From: a virus
DNA: 64,000 nt
IMG/VR virus record: IMGVR_UViG_3300044825_002669
Location: 36,591 to 100,590 of that record
Reading direction: 5' to 3' (one strand)
Positions 9,823-19,169 of this stretch are shown in pieces. Position 1 is the first letter of the stretch. Every line of letters begins with the position of its first letter. The notes beneath the pieces were generated by a model. It had not been told where the DNA came from. It saw nothing but the letters and a program-made list of their open reading frames with translations, and searched no databases. A program made the translations under genes and the position numbers.

Positions 9823-10461
9823 ATGTCACAGTTAAGAACAATCACTCAGTTTAAAGAAAGACTAGCTGGTGGTGGCGCTCGTCCTAATCTATTTGAAGTA
9901 AGTATTCCATCATTCCCTGCGCCAATTCAAAATTTTTGGTCTAGTGGAGCTGGTGGAGAAGCTGAAACATTTAGCTTTTTATGTAAGTCAGCAGCATTAC
10001 CAGCTTCTAATGTAAATCCAATCGATGTGCCATTTAGAGGTCGTATTTTAAAAGTTGCTGGAGACAGAACTTTTGATCCATGGACAGTTACTATCATAAA
10101 TGATGAGGACTTCAAATTGAGAACCGGATTTGAAAAATGGATGAATCACATCAATAAATTGGAAAATGCAACTGGCGCAACTAGCCCAGAATCTTATATG
10201 ACTGATGCTTATGTATATCAACTTGGAAGAGGAAAAACTAAAAACTCTGAATCAAATTATGGAGATAGAACTGGTGGAGCACTTACTCCACTAAGAACAT
10301 ATAAATTCTATAGTATTTTCCCAACTAACGTAAGTCAGATTGATTTATCATATGATACAAGTGATGACATAGAAACTTATACAGTTGAATTCCAAATTCT
10401 TTACTGGACTGCCGGTGAAGGTACTACAGATCAATCTGGATCTAGTAATATTGTTAAGTAA
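9823..10461 (+). CDS. 19: tail tube protein gp19
   Basis: 212 residues, somewhat longer than T4 gp19 (163). MSQLRTITQFKERLAGGGAR leads into LFEVSIPSFP, and FLCKSAALPASNVNPIDVPF is a typical tube motif (PG/AA-loop then a glycine-containing strand). It forms the inner tube through which DNA passes. A strong GGAGG ribosome site lies 5-10 bases upstream. Gene order sheath, tube, portal is as expected. Confidence 0.93.
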   Translation: MSQLRTITQFKERLAGGGARPNLFEVSIPSFPAPIQNFWSSGAGGEAETFSFLCKSAALPASNVNPIDVPFRGRILKVAGDRTFDPWTVTIINDEDFKLRTGFEKWMNHINKLENATGATSPESYMTDAYVYQLGRGKTKNSESNYGDRTGGALTPLRTYKFYSIFPTNVSQIDLSYDTSDDIETYTVEFQILYWTAGEGTTDQSGSSNIVK

Positions 10462-10490
10462 TAAATAAAGGATAACTAAAAAAATAAATT

Positions 10491-12170
10491 ATGGCAAGAC
10501 TATTTGGTTTTTCTATTGAAGATTCGGAAAAACTATCACCTTCTGTGGTATCCCCCGTCCCACCTAATGATGAGGATGGGGTTGACCATTATTTAACTAG
10601 TGGTTTTTTCGGATCATATGTAGACATTGAAGGTGTATATAGAACAGAATTTGATTTAATAAAAAGATATAGAGAAATGGCACTACATCCAGAAGTGGAC
10701 AGTGCCATTGAAGATATTGTAAACGAAGCTATTGTATCAGATACTAACGACTCACCTATTCAAATTGAATTGTCAAATTTGAATGCTAGTGATGGAATAA
10801 AGCAAAGAATAAGAGAAGAATTTAAATATATACTTGAACTATTAGATTTCAATAAAAAAGCACACGAAATTTATAGAAATTGGTATGTTGATGGGAGACT
10901 TTATTACCATAAAGTAATAGATCTAAAAAAACCCCAGGATGGAATTCAGGAGTTGAGATATATTGACTCCATGAAAATGAGATATGTAAGGCAAGAAAAA
11001 AAATCAAAAAAAGATCAAAATCAACCTAGAACTAGTGGGTTAGTTGGCGACGAAAACCCAATGAACTTTAAGTTCCCAGAGATAGAAGAATATTTTATAT
11101 ATGACCCTAAAAGTTCATATCCCATTGGAGCAAGTGCCGCTAATATGGGAATGGCATCTTCTGATAAAGGAGTTAAAATTGCAAAAGATGCTATAACTTA
11201 TTGTACTTCTGGGCTAGTAGATAGAAATAAAGGAACTACACTTTCTTATTTAAATAAGGCAATAAAAGCTCTCAATCAATTGAGAATGATTGAAGATTCA
11301 TTGGTAATCTATAGATTATCTCGTGCACCGGAGCGTCGTATTTTTTACATTGATGTTGGCAATCTACCAAAAATAAAGGCAGAACAATATCTTCGTGATG
11401 TCATGATGCGCTATAGGAATAAACTAGTGTACGATGCATCAACTGGCGAAATCAGAGATGATAAAAAGTTCATGAGTATGTTGGAAGATTTTTGGTTACC
11501 TCGTCGTGAAGGTGGCAGAGGAACTCAAATTGATACTTTACCTGGTGGACAAAATCTTGGAGAGATTACTGATATAAATTACTTCCAATCTAAATTATAC
11601 AAAGCATTAAATGTTCCTTCATCTAGAATTGATGGTGAAGGTGGGTTCAATCTAGGTAGATCATCAGAAATCTTAAGAGACGAATTAAAATTTAGTAAAT
11701 TTGTAGGAAGATTGAGAAAAAGATTTTCTAACATGTTCAGTGATATGTTAAGGACTCAACTAATTCTAAAAAATATAATTACTCCAGAAGATTGGGATTT
11801 AATGAGTGAGCACATACAATATGATTTCTTATATGACAATCATTTTGCGGAGCTAAAAGAGTCAGAATTAATGACAGATAGATTGAATATGCTATCAATG
11901 GCTGAGCCATATATTGGAAAGTATTATTCTCAAGACTATGTGAGAAGAAATATATTGAGACAAACTGACCAAGAAATAGTAGAGCAGGATCAAATAATAA
12001 AGAAAGAAATAGAAGACGGAATTATTCCTGATCCAAATCAACCTGTTGATCCAGCTACTGGAATGCCTTTAGATGGAGGAGACAATATACAAGGAGAAAT
12101 GGGAAAAGTTCCAATTGAACCACAAGCAAATGAAAAAGCAGTCGAACCACCAACTGGTGGTGAAATTTAA
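10491..12170 (+). CDS. 20: portal vertex protein gp20
   Basis: 559 residues (T4 524). Recognisable blocks include HPEVDSAIEDIVNEAIVSD, RNWYVDGRLYYHKVID, SRAPERRIFYIDVGNLPKIK and VPSSRIDGEGG. It is the dodecameric ring at the special vertex that nucleates the prohead and docks gp17. The C-terminal tail is proline- and acid-rich. An ATAAATA motif overlaps the end of gp19. Confidence 0.95.
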   Translation: MARLFGFSIEDSEKLSPSVVSPVPPNDEDGVDHYLTSGFFGSYVDIEGVYRTEFDLIKRYREMALHPEVDSAIEDIVNEAIVSDTNDSPIQIELSNLNASDGIKQRIREEFKYILELLDFNKKAHEIYRNWYVDGRLYYHKVIDLKKPQDGIQELRYIDSMKMRYVRQEKKSKKDQNQPRTSGLVGDENPMNFKFPEIEEYFIYDPKSSYPIGASAANMGMASSDKGVKIAKDAITYCTSGLVDRNKGTTLSYLNKAIKALNQLRMIEDSLVIYRLSRAPERRIFYIDVGNLPKIKAEQYLRDVMMRYRNKLVYDASTGEIRDDKKFMSMLEDFWLPRREGGRGTQIDTLPGGQNLGEITDINYFQSKLYKALNVPSSRIDGEGGFNLGRSSEILRDELKFSKFVGRLRKRFSNMFSDMLRTQLILKNIITPEDWDLMSEHIQYDFLYDNHFAELKESELMTDRLNMLSMAEPYIGKYYSQDYVRRNILRQTDQEIVEQDQIIKKEIEDGIIPDPNQPVDPATGMPLDGGDNIQGEMGKVPIEPQANEKAVEPPTGGEI

Positions 12171-12208
12171 TCTCTAAATAATTAAAAATATATTAAAATT
12201 TTAAAATT

Positions 12209-12358
12209 ATGGATGAACTAATGGACATGGTTGCTTCTGATGAATCACCTTCTCAGATCAGCGACAAAATAAAGGAATTACTATTTGCAAAATCAGCAGA
12301 AAAAATAGATTCATATAGACCACAAGTAGCTGCTTCTTTATTCGGAGAAAACGAATAA
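12209..12358 (+). CDS. 67: prohead core protein, gp67-like
   Basis: 49 residues: an acidic start MDELMDMVASDESPSQISDK and then IKELLFAKSAEKIDSYRP ending in VAASLFGENE. Small acidic core proteins with this kind of C-terminus lie between portal and protease genes in T4-like phages; T4 gp67 (80 residues) is the counterpart and is degraded by gp21 during maturation. Recognition rests on position, size and composition. A CTAAATA late-like motif lies shortly upstream. Confidence 0.65.
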   Translation: MDELMDMVASDESPSQISDKIKELLFAKSAEKIDSYRPQVAASLFGENE

Positions 12359-12392
12359 TAATAAATAACTAAATCGAATCAAAAACAAAATA

Positions 12393-12659
12393 ATGCAAAG
12401 AACTAAAATTCTTTCTGATATAGTAACAATTCCAACTACTGCTGGTACAGCATCTAGTATTTCTTCTGCAACTTGCGTTAGATTGCACAATAATACTAGT
12501 GGAATAGTTACAGTAAGTATATCAACATCTGTTGGTGCTGGAACAACATATAGTTTTAGTATTCCTGGTAATTCCGTTGAATTCCTAGAGAAACTACCAA
12601 CTGATGTAATTTATGCAACCTCTGGAATAAAAGTAAACAAAGTAGCATTTACAAACTAA
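12393..12659 (+). CDS. small beta-rich protein between gp67 and gp21
   Basis: 88 residues, rich in Ser, Thr and Val with alternating hydrophobics (VRLHNNTSGIVTVSISTSV, SFSIPGNSVEFLEKLPTDVI), suggesting a single beta-sandwich like a decoration or fibre-tip domain. T4 has gp68 in this position, but this protein is not acidic or helical and I see no likeness to gp68. An ATAAATA box precedes it. Function unknown; a head-associated structural role is inferred only from context. Confidence 0.6.
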   Translation: MQRTKILSDIVTIPTTAGTASSISSATCVRLHNNTSGIVTVSISTSVGAGTTYSFSIPGNSVEFLEKLPTDVIYATSGIKVNKVAFTN

Positions 12660-12663
12660 AGCT

Positions 12664-13308
12664 ATGAAACTAATCACGGAAGAAATTTCTAAAGTAAAAT
12701 TTATTACTGAGGAAAAAAATGGTAAAAAATCTCTCTACATAGAGGGAATTTTTTTACAAGCAGATATAAAAAATCGTAATGGTAGATGTTACCCAATGGA
12801 AACTCTTTCCAGGGAAGTAACAAGATATAGTGACAATTATATCCAAAAAGGTAGAGCTTTAGGTGAATTAGGACACCCAGATGGACCAACAGTAAATCTG
12901 GATAGAGTTTCACATATGATTACCTCTCTAAGAGAAGATGGTAATAATTTTATAGGAAAAGCTAAAATCTTAGATACCCCAATGGGTAAAATTGCTTCTT
13001 CACTTATATCGGAAGGAGTAAAATTGGGAGTTTCTTCTCGTGGAATTGGATCACTAGTTGAAAGAAATGGAGTTCGTTATGTTTCAGATGACTTTATGTT
13101 AGCAACTGCTGCTGATATAGTTGCTGATCCATCTGCTCCAGATGCATTTGTAAACGGAATTATGGAAGGCGTTGAATGGATATACGATGTATCAAGGAAT
13201 TCTTGGTTATTAGAAAACACTAAGAAAAAGATAAATCATCTAGTTGACACTAGACAACTAGATGAAAGAAAAATTGAATTATTTGATCAATTTTTAAATT
13301 CTTTGTAA
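12664..13308 (+). CDS. 21: prohead core protease gp21
   Basis: 214 residues, the same size as T4 gp21. The N-terminus has NRNGRCYPMETL, and the serine protease (herpesvirus assemblin-like fold) catalytic His is seen in GELGHPDGP (His71) with the Ser in GVSSRGIGS (about 124-125). It cleaves scaffold, capsid and internal proteins after (L/I)xE. That specificity matters here because several later proteins carry such sites next to an N-terminal targeting peptide. Confidence 0.93.
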   Translation: MKLITEEISKVKFITEEKNGKKSLYIEGIFLQADIKNRNGRCYPMETLSREVTRYSDNYIQKGRALGELGHPDGPTVNLDRVSHMITSLREDGNNFIGKAKILDTPMGKIASSLISEGVKLGVSSRGIGSLVERNGVRYVSDDFMLATAADIVADPSAPDAFVNGIMEGVEWIYDVSRNSWLLENTKKKINHLVDTRQLDERKIELFDQFLNSL

Positions 13309-13318
13309 TTTCATAAAT

Positions 13319-13326
13319 TATAAATA
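13319..13326 (+). promoter_or_regulatory. late promoter box before gp22
   Basis: Exact TATAAATA, identical to the T4 late consensus, 38 bases upstream of the scaffold gene. Confidence 0.65.
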
Positions 13327-13364
13327 AATATAGATTTAATAAAAAGGTAAATCGGAGAGTTCAA

Positions 13365-14549
13365 ATGTCTCGTGGAAAAAACTTACAAGAAATGGAAGTA
13401 GGCACAAAGCAATCCAAATCTGCTGTAAATGCAAGTGCTAAACCAGCAGAGCCAATGCCACATCTAACCACAGGTATTCCTGATGGCCAAAGTGCAACTG
13501 GATGGGAAGACCTTGGTGGTCCTACACCAGAAAACTATAAATCAGATGATGACTCAGCTAAGATCAAAGACCCAGCTGCTACACTCAAGAGTGTAAGTGA
13601 TGTAGTAAATGCAAAGGCACATGCAGCTGATGCCATGCAAAAAATGGCTATGAAAGAAGAAGCTGATGAGGAAGATGAAGATATTCTAGATGAATCAGAA
13701 GATCTAGAAGAAGTAGAAGAAATTAATGAAGAAGATGAATCTGACGAAGAAGAGTCAGATGAAGGTGAGGACGAAGAAGAGGAAGAAGAGGAAGAAGAGC
13801 TAGAAGAAGAATTTGATGTAGAGGAAGACGTTCAAGCTCTCGTTGAGGGCGAAGAACTCTCAGAAGAATTTAAAGATAAAGCAAAGCTAATTTTTGAATC
13901 TGCACTTCGTTCTAAAGTAAATGAAATTCGTGTTGCTCTAGAAGAGCAATATGAGGAAGCATATGAGCAAAGACTCTGCGAAGAAGTAGAGTTGATGAAG
14001 GAAACTCTAGAGGATCGTATTGATTCATATCTAGAGTATGTTGCTGATGAGTGGATGCAAGAGAATACTCTTGCAATTGAATATGGAATTAAAGAGCAAC
14101 TAAGTGAATCATTCTTGACTAACCTCAAGAATCTTTTTGAAGATCATTATGTACAACTCCCTGAAGAAAAATATGATGTACTTGAGAATATGGTAGAAAA
14201 ACTTGATGAAATGGAGACAAAACTCAACGAGCAGATTGAAAGAAATATTCAACTCAACAAGCGTCTCTCAGAGTCGGTTGCTGATAGAATCTTTGATGAA
14301 GTATCTGGTGGTCTAGCTACTACTCAGAAAGAAAAGCTCGCTTCACTTGCCGAAAGTGTTGAGTTTGAAAGTGAAGTAAAATATCGTGAAAAATTGGAGA
14401 CTTTAAAGGAATCATATTTTCCAACAAAATCAACATCTCCAGTAGCTCAACCTGAAACTCTTTCAGAAGGAGTAGTTTCATTGACTGAAGATTATTCTCC
14501 TTCAATGAACACTTATATGAAAGCCCTTTCTATGTTGGCCAAAAACTGA
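13365..14549 (+). CDS. 22: prohead scaffolding core protein gp22
   Basis: 394 residues, longer than T4 gp22 (269). Residues about 95-155 are almost pure Glu/Asp, followed by long amphipathic helices (about 175-300), the usual build of an assembly core that is later cut to peptides by gp21. The C-terminus (SPSMNTYMKALSMLAKN) resembles the conserved tail of cyanophage gp22 that contacts gp23. Position between gp21 and gp23 is diagnostic. Start supported by GGAG 10 bases upstream. Confidence 0.88.
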   Translation: MSRGKNLQEMEVGTKQSKSAVNASAKPAEPMPHLTTGIPDGQSATGWEDLGGPTPENYKSDDDSAKIKDPAATLKSVSDVVNAKAHAADAMQKMAMKEEADEEDEDILDESEDLEEVEEINEEDESDEEESDEGEDEEEEEEEEELEEEFDVEEDVQALVEGEELSEEFKDKAKLIFESALRSKVNEIRVALEEQYEEAYEQRLCEEVELMKETLEDRIDSYLEYVADEWMQENTLAIEYGIKEQLSESFLTNLKNLFEDHYVQLPEEKYDVLENMVEKLDEMETKLNEQIERNIQLNKRLSESVADRIFDEVSGGLATTQKEKLASLAESVEFESEVKYREKLETLKESYFPTKSTSPVAQPETLSEGVVSLTEDYSPSMNTYMKALSMLAKN

Positions 14550-14602
14550 TTTTAATATTAAATCAAACAAAAACAAACACATTTTTTAAGAGGTAAACGC
14601 AA

Positions 14603-16036
14603 ATGTTCCAATCCGAGCATCTGCAAGAAAAGTGGGCACCGCTTCTCAACTATGATGGTCTTGATCCAATCAAAGATTCTCATCGTAAAGCAGTAACCGC
14701 TGTCTTGCTCGAAAACCAAGAAAAATTCCTTAGAGAAGAACAAGCTTTCTCTAGTGGTGTACTAATGGAGTCACCAACCAACTCAGGCAATGCTCCTGGT
14801 GGTTATGGCGCTTACAGTAGTGTCGGTAGTGGCGCTGCTGCTGGTGGTCCTGTTGCTGGTTTCGATCCAGTTCTAATCAGCTTGATTCGTCGTTCAATGC
14901 CCAACTTGGTGGCATACGATCTCGCTGGTGTTCAACCAATGACCGGTCCTACCGGACTTATCTTCGCAATGCGCTCTCGTTATAATTCCCAAACTGGTGA
15001 TGAAGCATTCTACAACGAAGTAAATACAGCCTTCTCTGGAACCAACGCAAATAGAAGTGCTACCAATGCTACCGATGCCGTTGCTGGTATGGGTACTACT
15101 GGTGGAACACAAACTGGTAGCAATCCTGGCATTCTAAATCCAGTTGGTACTGCTTCTTCACTTGGCTACAATGTAGGTCAAGGTATGAAGACTGGTGACG
15201 CAGAAGGTCTAGGTTCAGGCGATTCTGGAACAGGTCAGTTCAACGAAATGGCCTTCTCAATTGAGAAGATTCTTGTTGAAGCAAAGTCAAGAGCACTAAA
15301 GGCCGAGTATAGCTTAGAGCTAGCACAAGACCTCAAGGCAATCCACGGTCTGAATGCTGAAGCGGAATTAGCAAATATTCTCTCAACCGAGATTCTTGCT
15401 GAAATCAACCGCGAAGTAATCAGAACCATCTATAAGGTTGCTGAGCAAGGTGCTGCCACTAATACAGCAACTGCTGGTGTATTCGACCTAGACATCGACT
15501 CCAATGGCCGTTGGTCAGTTGAGAAGTTCAAGGGTCTACTATTCCAAATCGAGCGTGATGCAAACGCAATTGCAATCAGAACTCGTAGAGGAAAGGGTAA
15601 TGTAATCATGTGTTCATCTGATGTTGCATCAGCTCTAACCATGGCTGGCGTACTCGATTACACTCCTGCCCTAAATGCTAACCTAAACGTAGATGACACC
15701 GGCAACACTTTTGCTGGCGTTCTAATGGGTAAGTATCGCGTATATATCGATCCTTATTCTGGTGGAACCAATCCTGGTGCTGATGGTGGTCAGTACTATG
15801 TTGTTGGTTATAAGGGAACCTCACCTTATGATGCAGGTCTCTTCTATTGTCCTTATGTTCCTCTCCAAATGGTTCGTGCCGTTGGTGAGAACACCTTCCA
15901 GCCTAAGATCGGCTTTAAGACTCGCTACGGAATGGTAGCAAATCCATTTGCCGAAGGTGCAGAAAAGGGTCTCGGTGCGCTAACCATCAACGCAAACCGC
16001 TACTACAGAAGAGTACAGGTCAAAAACCTAATGTGA
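14603..16036 (+). CDS. 23: major capsid protein gp23
   Basis: 477 residues. The HK97-fold gp23 family is recognised from LISLIRRSMPNLVAYDLAGV, QPMTGPTGLIFAMRSRY and the C-terminal NPFAEGAEKGL. A prohead protease site is likely at LME56/Ser57 (GVLMES), giving an N-terminally trimmed mature protein as in T4. GC content and use of C-ending codons are clearly higher than in neighbours, as expected for the most highly expressed gene. Followed directly by a strong terminator. Confidence 0.96.
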   Translation: MFQSEHLQEKWAPLLNYDGLDPIKDSHRKAVTAVLLENQEKFLREEQAFSSGVLMESPTNSGNAPGGYGAYSSVGSGAAAGGPVAGFDPVLISLIRRSMPNLVAYDLAGVQPMTGPTGLIFAMRSRYNSQTGDEAFYNEVNTAFSGTNANRSATNATDAVAGMGTTGGTQTGSNPGILNPVGTASSLGYNVGQGMKTGDAEGLGSGDSGTGQFNEMAFSIEKILVEAKSRALKAEYSLELAQDLKAIHGLNAEAELANILSTEILAEINREVIRTIYKVAEQGAATNTATAGVFDLDIDSNGRWSVEKFKGLLFQIERDANAIAIRTRRGKGNVIMCSSDVASALTMAGVLDYTPALNANLNVDDTGNTFAGVLMGKYRVYIDPYSGGTNPGADGGQYYVVGYKGTSPYDAGLFYCPYVPLQMVRAVGENTFQPKIGFKTRYGMVANPFAEGAEKGLGALTINANRYYRRVQVKNLM

Positions 16037-16060
16037 TTTAGATATAAAAAATATCTCCAA

Positions 16061-16086
16061 AGGGGACCGAAAGGTCCTCTTTTTTT
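16061..16086 (+). terminator. rho-independent terminator after gp23
   Basis: AGGGGACC and GGTCCTCT pair around a GAAA tetraloop and are followed by a run of seven T. It ends the capsid transcription unit. Confidence 0.85.
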
Positions 16087-16091
16087 ATGTC

Positions 16092-16099
16092 TATAAATA
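16092..16099 (+). promoter_or_regulatory. late promoter box before gp3
   Basis: Exact TATAAATA placed between the gp23 terminator and the gp3 start (ATG 16109), so the gp3 mRNA would have a very short leader. Confidence 0.65.
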
Positions 16100-16108
16100 G
16101 TTCAAAAA

Positions 16109-16681
16109 ATGACCGGAAACGCATACAGTAACCAAATACAAAATAGAAATTTTTTACTGCCAACGCAGTTTAAATTTACTATAACTAGATCTCCAAAAGT
16201 TGCATTTTTTTCCAATACAGCAAATATACCGGCATTAAGTCTGGGTATAGCAAATCAACCAAGTTATTTGAGAGACATTCCACAACCAGGAGATAAAATA
16301 AAATTTGAAGACTTTAATCTTCGTTTTATGGTCGATGAAAGTTTAGAAAATTATATGGAAATACAAAATTGGATTAGAGGTTTAGGTTATCCGGAGTCTT
16401 TGGATCAAATATATATATTACAAAGACAAAATCAAAAAGTAGAAACAAATATAAATTCAGAACTAAATTTGTATTCAGATGGAACGTTACAAGTTTTAAC
16501 TAGCAATCAAAGACCAAACTTCCAAGTAAAATTTTATGATTTATTTCCATATGATTTGACTACACTATTATTTGATGCCACCGATAATGATGCAGAATTC
16601 TTTACGGCAGAAGTAAAATTTAAGTATACTTACTATGAAATAACTGATAACAAAGGAAATCCTCTTTATGAATATCAATGA
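16109..16681 (+). CDS. 3: tail completion and sheath stabilizer protein gp3
   Basis: 190 residues (T4 gp3 176). It shows a tube-like fold signature: FLLPTQFKFTITRSPKVAFF, then NIPALSLGIANQPSYLRDIP, and LRFMVDESLENYMEIQNWIR. In cyanophages gp3 sits directly after gp23, as here. The protein terminates the tail tube. The distant resemblance to tail-tube proteins is expected because tube terminators share the fold. Its stop overlaps the uvsY start by 14 bases. Confidence 0.8.
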   Translation: MTGNAYSNQIQNRNFLLPTQFKFTITRSPKVAFFSNTANIPALSLGIANQPSYLRDIPQPGDKIKFEDFNLRFMVDESLENYMEIQNWIRGLGYPESLDQIYILQRQNQKVETNINSELNLYSDGTLQVLTSNQRPNFQVKFYDLFPYDLTTLLFDATDNDAEFFTAEVKFKYTYYEITDNKGNPLYEYQ

Positions 16682-17096
16682 AATACAAAGCATGTGGGAT
16701 CAAGATTCTAAAATAGATATAGACAATTTACATGTAGAATCTTTAAATATACCAAAATTGCACTCAAAATATTACGAGCTCTTTAATAATATACTTCTAT
16801 TAAAGAAAAAAGCGCAAGAAGAAAAGAATAAAATAAAGCACAAAAAATACGAGTATTATACCGGCAAAGCAAATCCAGAGGAATACCAAGAGTCATATCA
16901 AAAAAGAATAAGAGACAAAGAACATTTAAATAGCTGCCTAAGTGCAGATGAAGATATTTCAAAAGTATCTTTAAAGATAGAATACTATGATGCAATGTTG
17001 AATTATCTTAGTGATATTTTAAAAATGATTCATAGTAGAACATATCAAATAAAAAATTCAATTGAGTACCAAAAATATATTTCTGGATATGGCTGA
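16668..17096 (+). CDS. uvsY: recombination mediator UvsY
   Basis: 142 residues (T4 137). Begins MNINEIQSMWDQDSKID and carries the lysine/arginine-rich helices and the YYTGKANPEEY segment typical of UvsY. It loads the UvsX recombinase onto single-stranded DNA coated with gp32. It overlaps gp3 upstream and uvsW downstream, consistent with the usual uvsY-uvsW pairing. Confidence 0.88.
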   Translation: MNINEIQSMWDQDSKIDIDNLHVESLNIPKLHSKYYELFNNILLLKKKAQEEKNKIKHKKYEYYTGKANPEEYQESYQKRIRDKEHLNSCLSADEDISKVSLKIEYYDAMLNYLSDILKMIHSRTYQIKNSIEYQKYISGYG

Positions 17097-18564
17097 TGTT
17101 ACTATTTTAAAAAAAAATGAAGTTTTTATAAAATTACAGTGTGAACCACATGTTTTATATGAACTTCAACCATATTTCACTTTTGAAGTTGAAAGCGCAA
17201 AATTTATGCCACAGTTTAGAAAAACTGGTTGGGACGGAACTATACACTTATTATCAATATCAACTGGTGAAATATATGCTGGATTATTAGACAAAGTAAT
17301 ATCTAAAATAAAATCTCTAGGATATACATATGAATTCCAAGAAAATAAGTATTATGGACTTCCATTTGAAATAAATGATGAAATAACTTTAGATGGTGTA
17401 AAAGGATACATGTCTGCAATATGTTTTTTTACACCATATGATTATCAAATAAATGCTGTATATGAATGTCTAAGATTCAATAGAAAAACAATTATATCTC
17501 CAACTGCATCTGGAAAATCATTGATAATATATTCGATTTCTAGATACTATGCTAGCAAAGGGCTAAAAATATTAATAATATTTCCAACTACATCATTAAT
17601 TCACCAAATGTCAAAAGACTTCAATGAATATGGTTGGGAATCAGAAAAATATTGTCATATGATATATTCTGGAAAAGAAAAAAATAATAACTTGCCAATT
17701 ACATTATCTACATGGCAATCCATATACAAAATGGAAAAATCTTTTTTCGAAAAGTTTGATTGTGTGATAGTTGATGAAGGTCATCAGGCAAAATCTAAGT
17801 CCTTAATTGATATCATGAAAAAATGCCATCATGCAAAATATAGATTTGCCTTTACTGGTACATTATCTAATGGGGGAAAGGATTCCCAAACGCATGAATG
17901 GGTGATTTCTGGATTATTTGGACCAACATATAAAACAATCAATACTAAAGAGATGATAGATAAAGGTAGAGCATCTCAGTTGGATATACATTGTTTGGTT
18001 TTAAAACATTCTCCACAAAAATTTGATCAGTATGAAGATGAAATTCAATTTATAATTGGCAACGAAAAAAGAAATAATTTTATTAAAAATTTAGCATTAG
18101 ATTTAAAAGGAAATAGTTTAATTTTATTTGCCAGGGTCGAATCACATGGAGAACCTTTATATCAATTGATAAATAATCACAGTGAAAAAAATAGAAAAGT
18201 ATTTTTTGTTCATGGCGGTGTCGATGTGAATGACAGAGAAGAAGTAAGAGAAATTACTGAAAGAGAAAATAATGCGATTATAGTTGCAAGTTATGGAGTT
18301 TTTAGTACTGGAATTTCTATTAGAAATTTACACAATATAATATTTGCATCTCCAAGTAAATCTAGAATTAGAAATCTACAAAGTATTGGAAGAGTATTAA
18401 GAAAAGGGAACAATAAAGACAGAGCTACATTATATGATATATCAGATGATTGTACTTTTAATGGAAAGAAAAACTACACTCTAAATCATTTTATAGAGAG
18501 AGTCAAGCTATATAACCAAGAAGAATTTAATTATGAAATTATACCCATAAATTTAAAAGAATAA
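17089..18564 (+). CDS. uvsW: recombination helicase UvsW
   Basis: 491 residues from ATG 17089, which overlaps the end of uvsY. An earlier in-frame TTG (17062) is less likely because homologous sequence begins at the ATG. An N-terminal domain (FRKTGWDGTIHLLS) precedes superfamily 2 helicase motifs: Walker A SPTASGKSLI, DEAH-type box VIVDEGH, FTGTLSNG and motif VI QSIGRVLRKG. UvsW unwinds branched DNA and R-loops and drives the switch to recombination-dependent replication. Confidence 0.93.
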   Translation: MADVTILKKNEVFIKLQCEPHVLYELQPYFTFEVESAKFMPQFRKTGWDGTIHLLSISTGEIYAGLLDKVISKIKSLGYTYEFQENKYYGLPFEINDEITLDGVKGYMSAICFFTPYDYQINAVYECLRFNRKTIISPTASGKSLIIYSISRYYASKGLKILIIFPTTSLIHQMSKDFNEYGWESEKYCHMIYSGKEKNNNLPITLSTWQSIYKMEKSFFEKFDCVIVDEGHQAKSKSLIDIMKKCHHAKYRFAFTGTLSNGGKDSQTHEWVISGLFGPTYKTINTKEMIDKGRASQLDIHCLVLKHSPQKFDQYEDEIQFIIGNEKRNNFIKNLALDLKGNSLILFARVESHGEPLYQLINNHSEKNRKVFFVHGGVDVNDREEVREITERENNAIIVASYGVFSTGISIRNLHNIIFASPSKSRIRNLQSIGRVLRKGNNKDRATLYDISDDCTFNGKKNYTLNHFIERVKLYNQEEFNYEIIPINLKE

Positions 18565-18968
18565 TGGAAGAGGATTTTTATGCTAGTATAAAATTAATCA
18601 GTGGAGAAGAGTTATTTGCGAAAGTAATTCCATCCCAAGAAAATAAAAAATCTATTTTGATAGTTTCTGATCCTGTAATTTTAACAGAAGTAAAGACGAG
18701 AGGCGGAATCGCGTATAAGATAGAACAATGGATGAAAACCTCAGATGATGATATATTTGTAATTGATATGAAAAATATAATTACAATTAGTGAAACCTTT
18801 GATATCGATATGATTACAATGCATCAAAAATTTGTTAGACATAAACAATATGAAAAACAAAATTCAGAATTTGGTATTAATTATTTTAAAATAACAAAAG
18901 AAATGGGATATATTTCTAATGTAGATGAAGCTAAAAAGATATTAGAAAAAATATTTAATAATTTATAA
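18564..18968 (+). CDS. conserved phage protein, possible Sm-like fold
   Basis: 134 residues, overlapping the uvsW stop by one base. It opens with YASIKLISGEELFAKVIP and later has VIDMKNIITISE, a short beta-barrel pattern like Sm/LSm proteins. The same pattern is seen in the protein at 30324, and the two appear paralogous. No catalytic motif. Co-translation with UvsW suggests a nucleic-acid-linked role, but this is inference. Confidence 0.65.
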   Translation: MEEDFYASIKLISGEELFAKVIPSQENKKSILIVSDPVILTEVKTRGGIAYKIEQWMKTSDDDIFVIDMKNIITISETFDIDMITMHQKFVRHKQYEKQNSEFGINYFKITKEMGYISNVDEAKKILEKIFNNL

Positions 18969-18973
18969 ATTGT

Positions 18974-19010
18974 TTTTCCTTCGGAAAAACATTCTCTAAA
19001 GAGAATATAT
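18974..19010 (+). terminator. paired hairpins after the uvsW unit
   Basis: TTTTTCC-TTC-GGAAAAA is followed at once by ATTCTC-TAAA-GAGAAT. The second hairpin is followed by an AT-rich stretch rather than a clean T run, so termination efficiency is uncertain. They fall in the 200-base gap between convergent expression classes. Confidence 0.45.
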
Positions 19011-19113
19011 TCTTTATTGTTATTAATAATTAATAAAGACTAATTATTCATCAAAGCCGACAAAGCAGATCCTACTCACTTTTTCTTACTTTGTCAAGTC
19101 CCCTATTTAGGTA

Positions 19114-19142
19114 TTGCCTTTTATATGATCGTATGTTATAAT
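19114..19142 (+). promoter_or_regulatory. sigma70-type promoter for gene 55
   Basis: TTGCCT, a 17-base spacer and TATAAT (19137-19142). The gp55 ATG is 28 bases after the -10 box. Host RNA polymerase could use it early, which fits production of the late sigma factor before late transcription. The rest of the gap 18969-19169 shows no ORF. Confidence 0.75.
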
Positions 19143-19169
19143 TTCTATACATATTATTTGTAAGTATCC

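Noticed and set aside
13832-14128. Minus-strand ORFs opposite gp22 and other genes
   Set aside because: They mirror acidic or repetitive codons of strong + strand genes, lack ribosome sites and show no domains.
17062-17088. UvsW start at TTG 17062
   Set aside because: ATG 17089 gives the N-terminus expected for the family and lies at the uvsY stop; the TTG adds nine residues of translated uvsY overlap.
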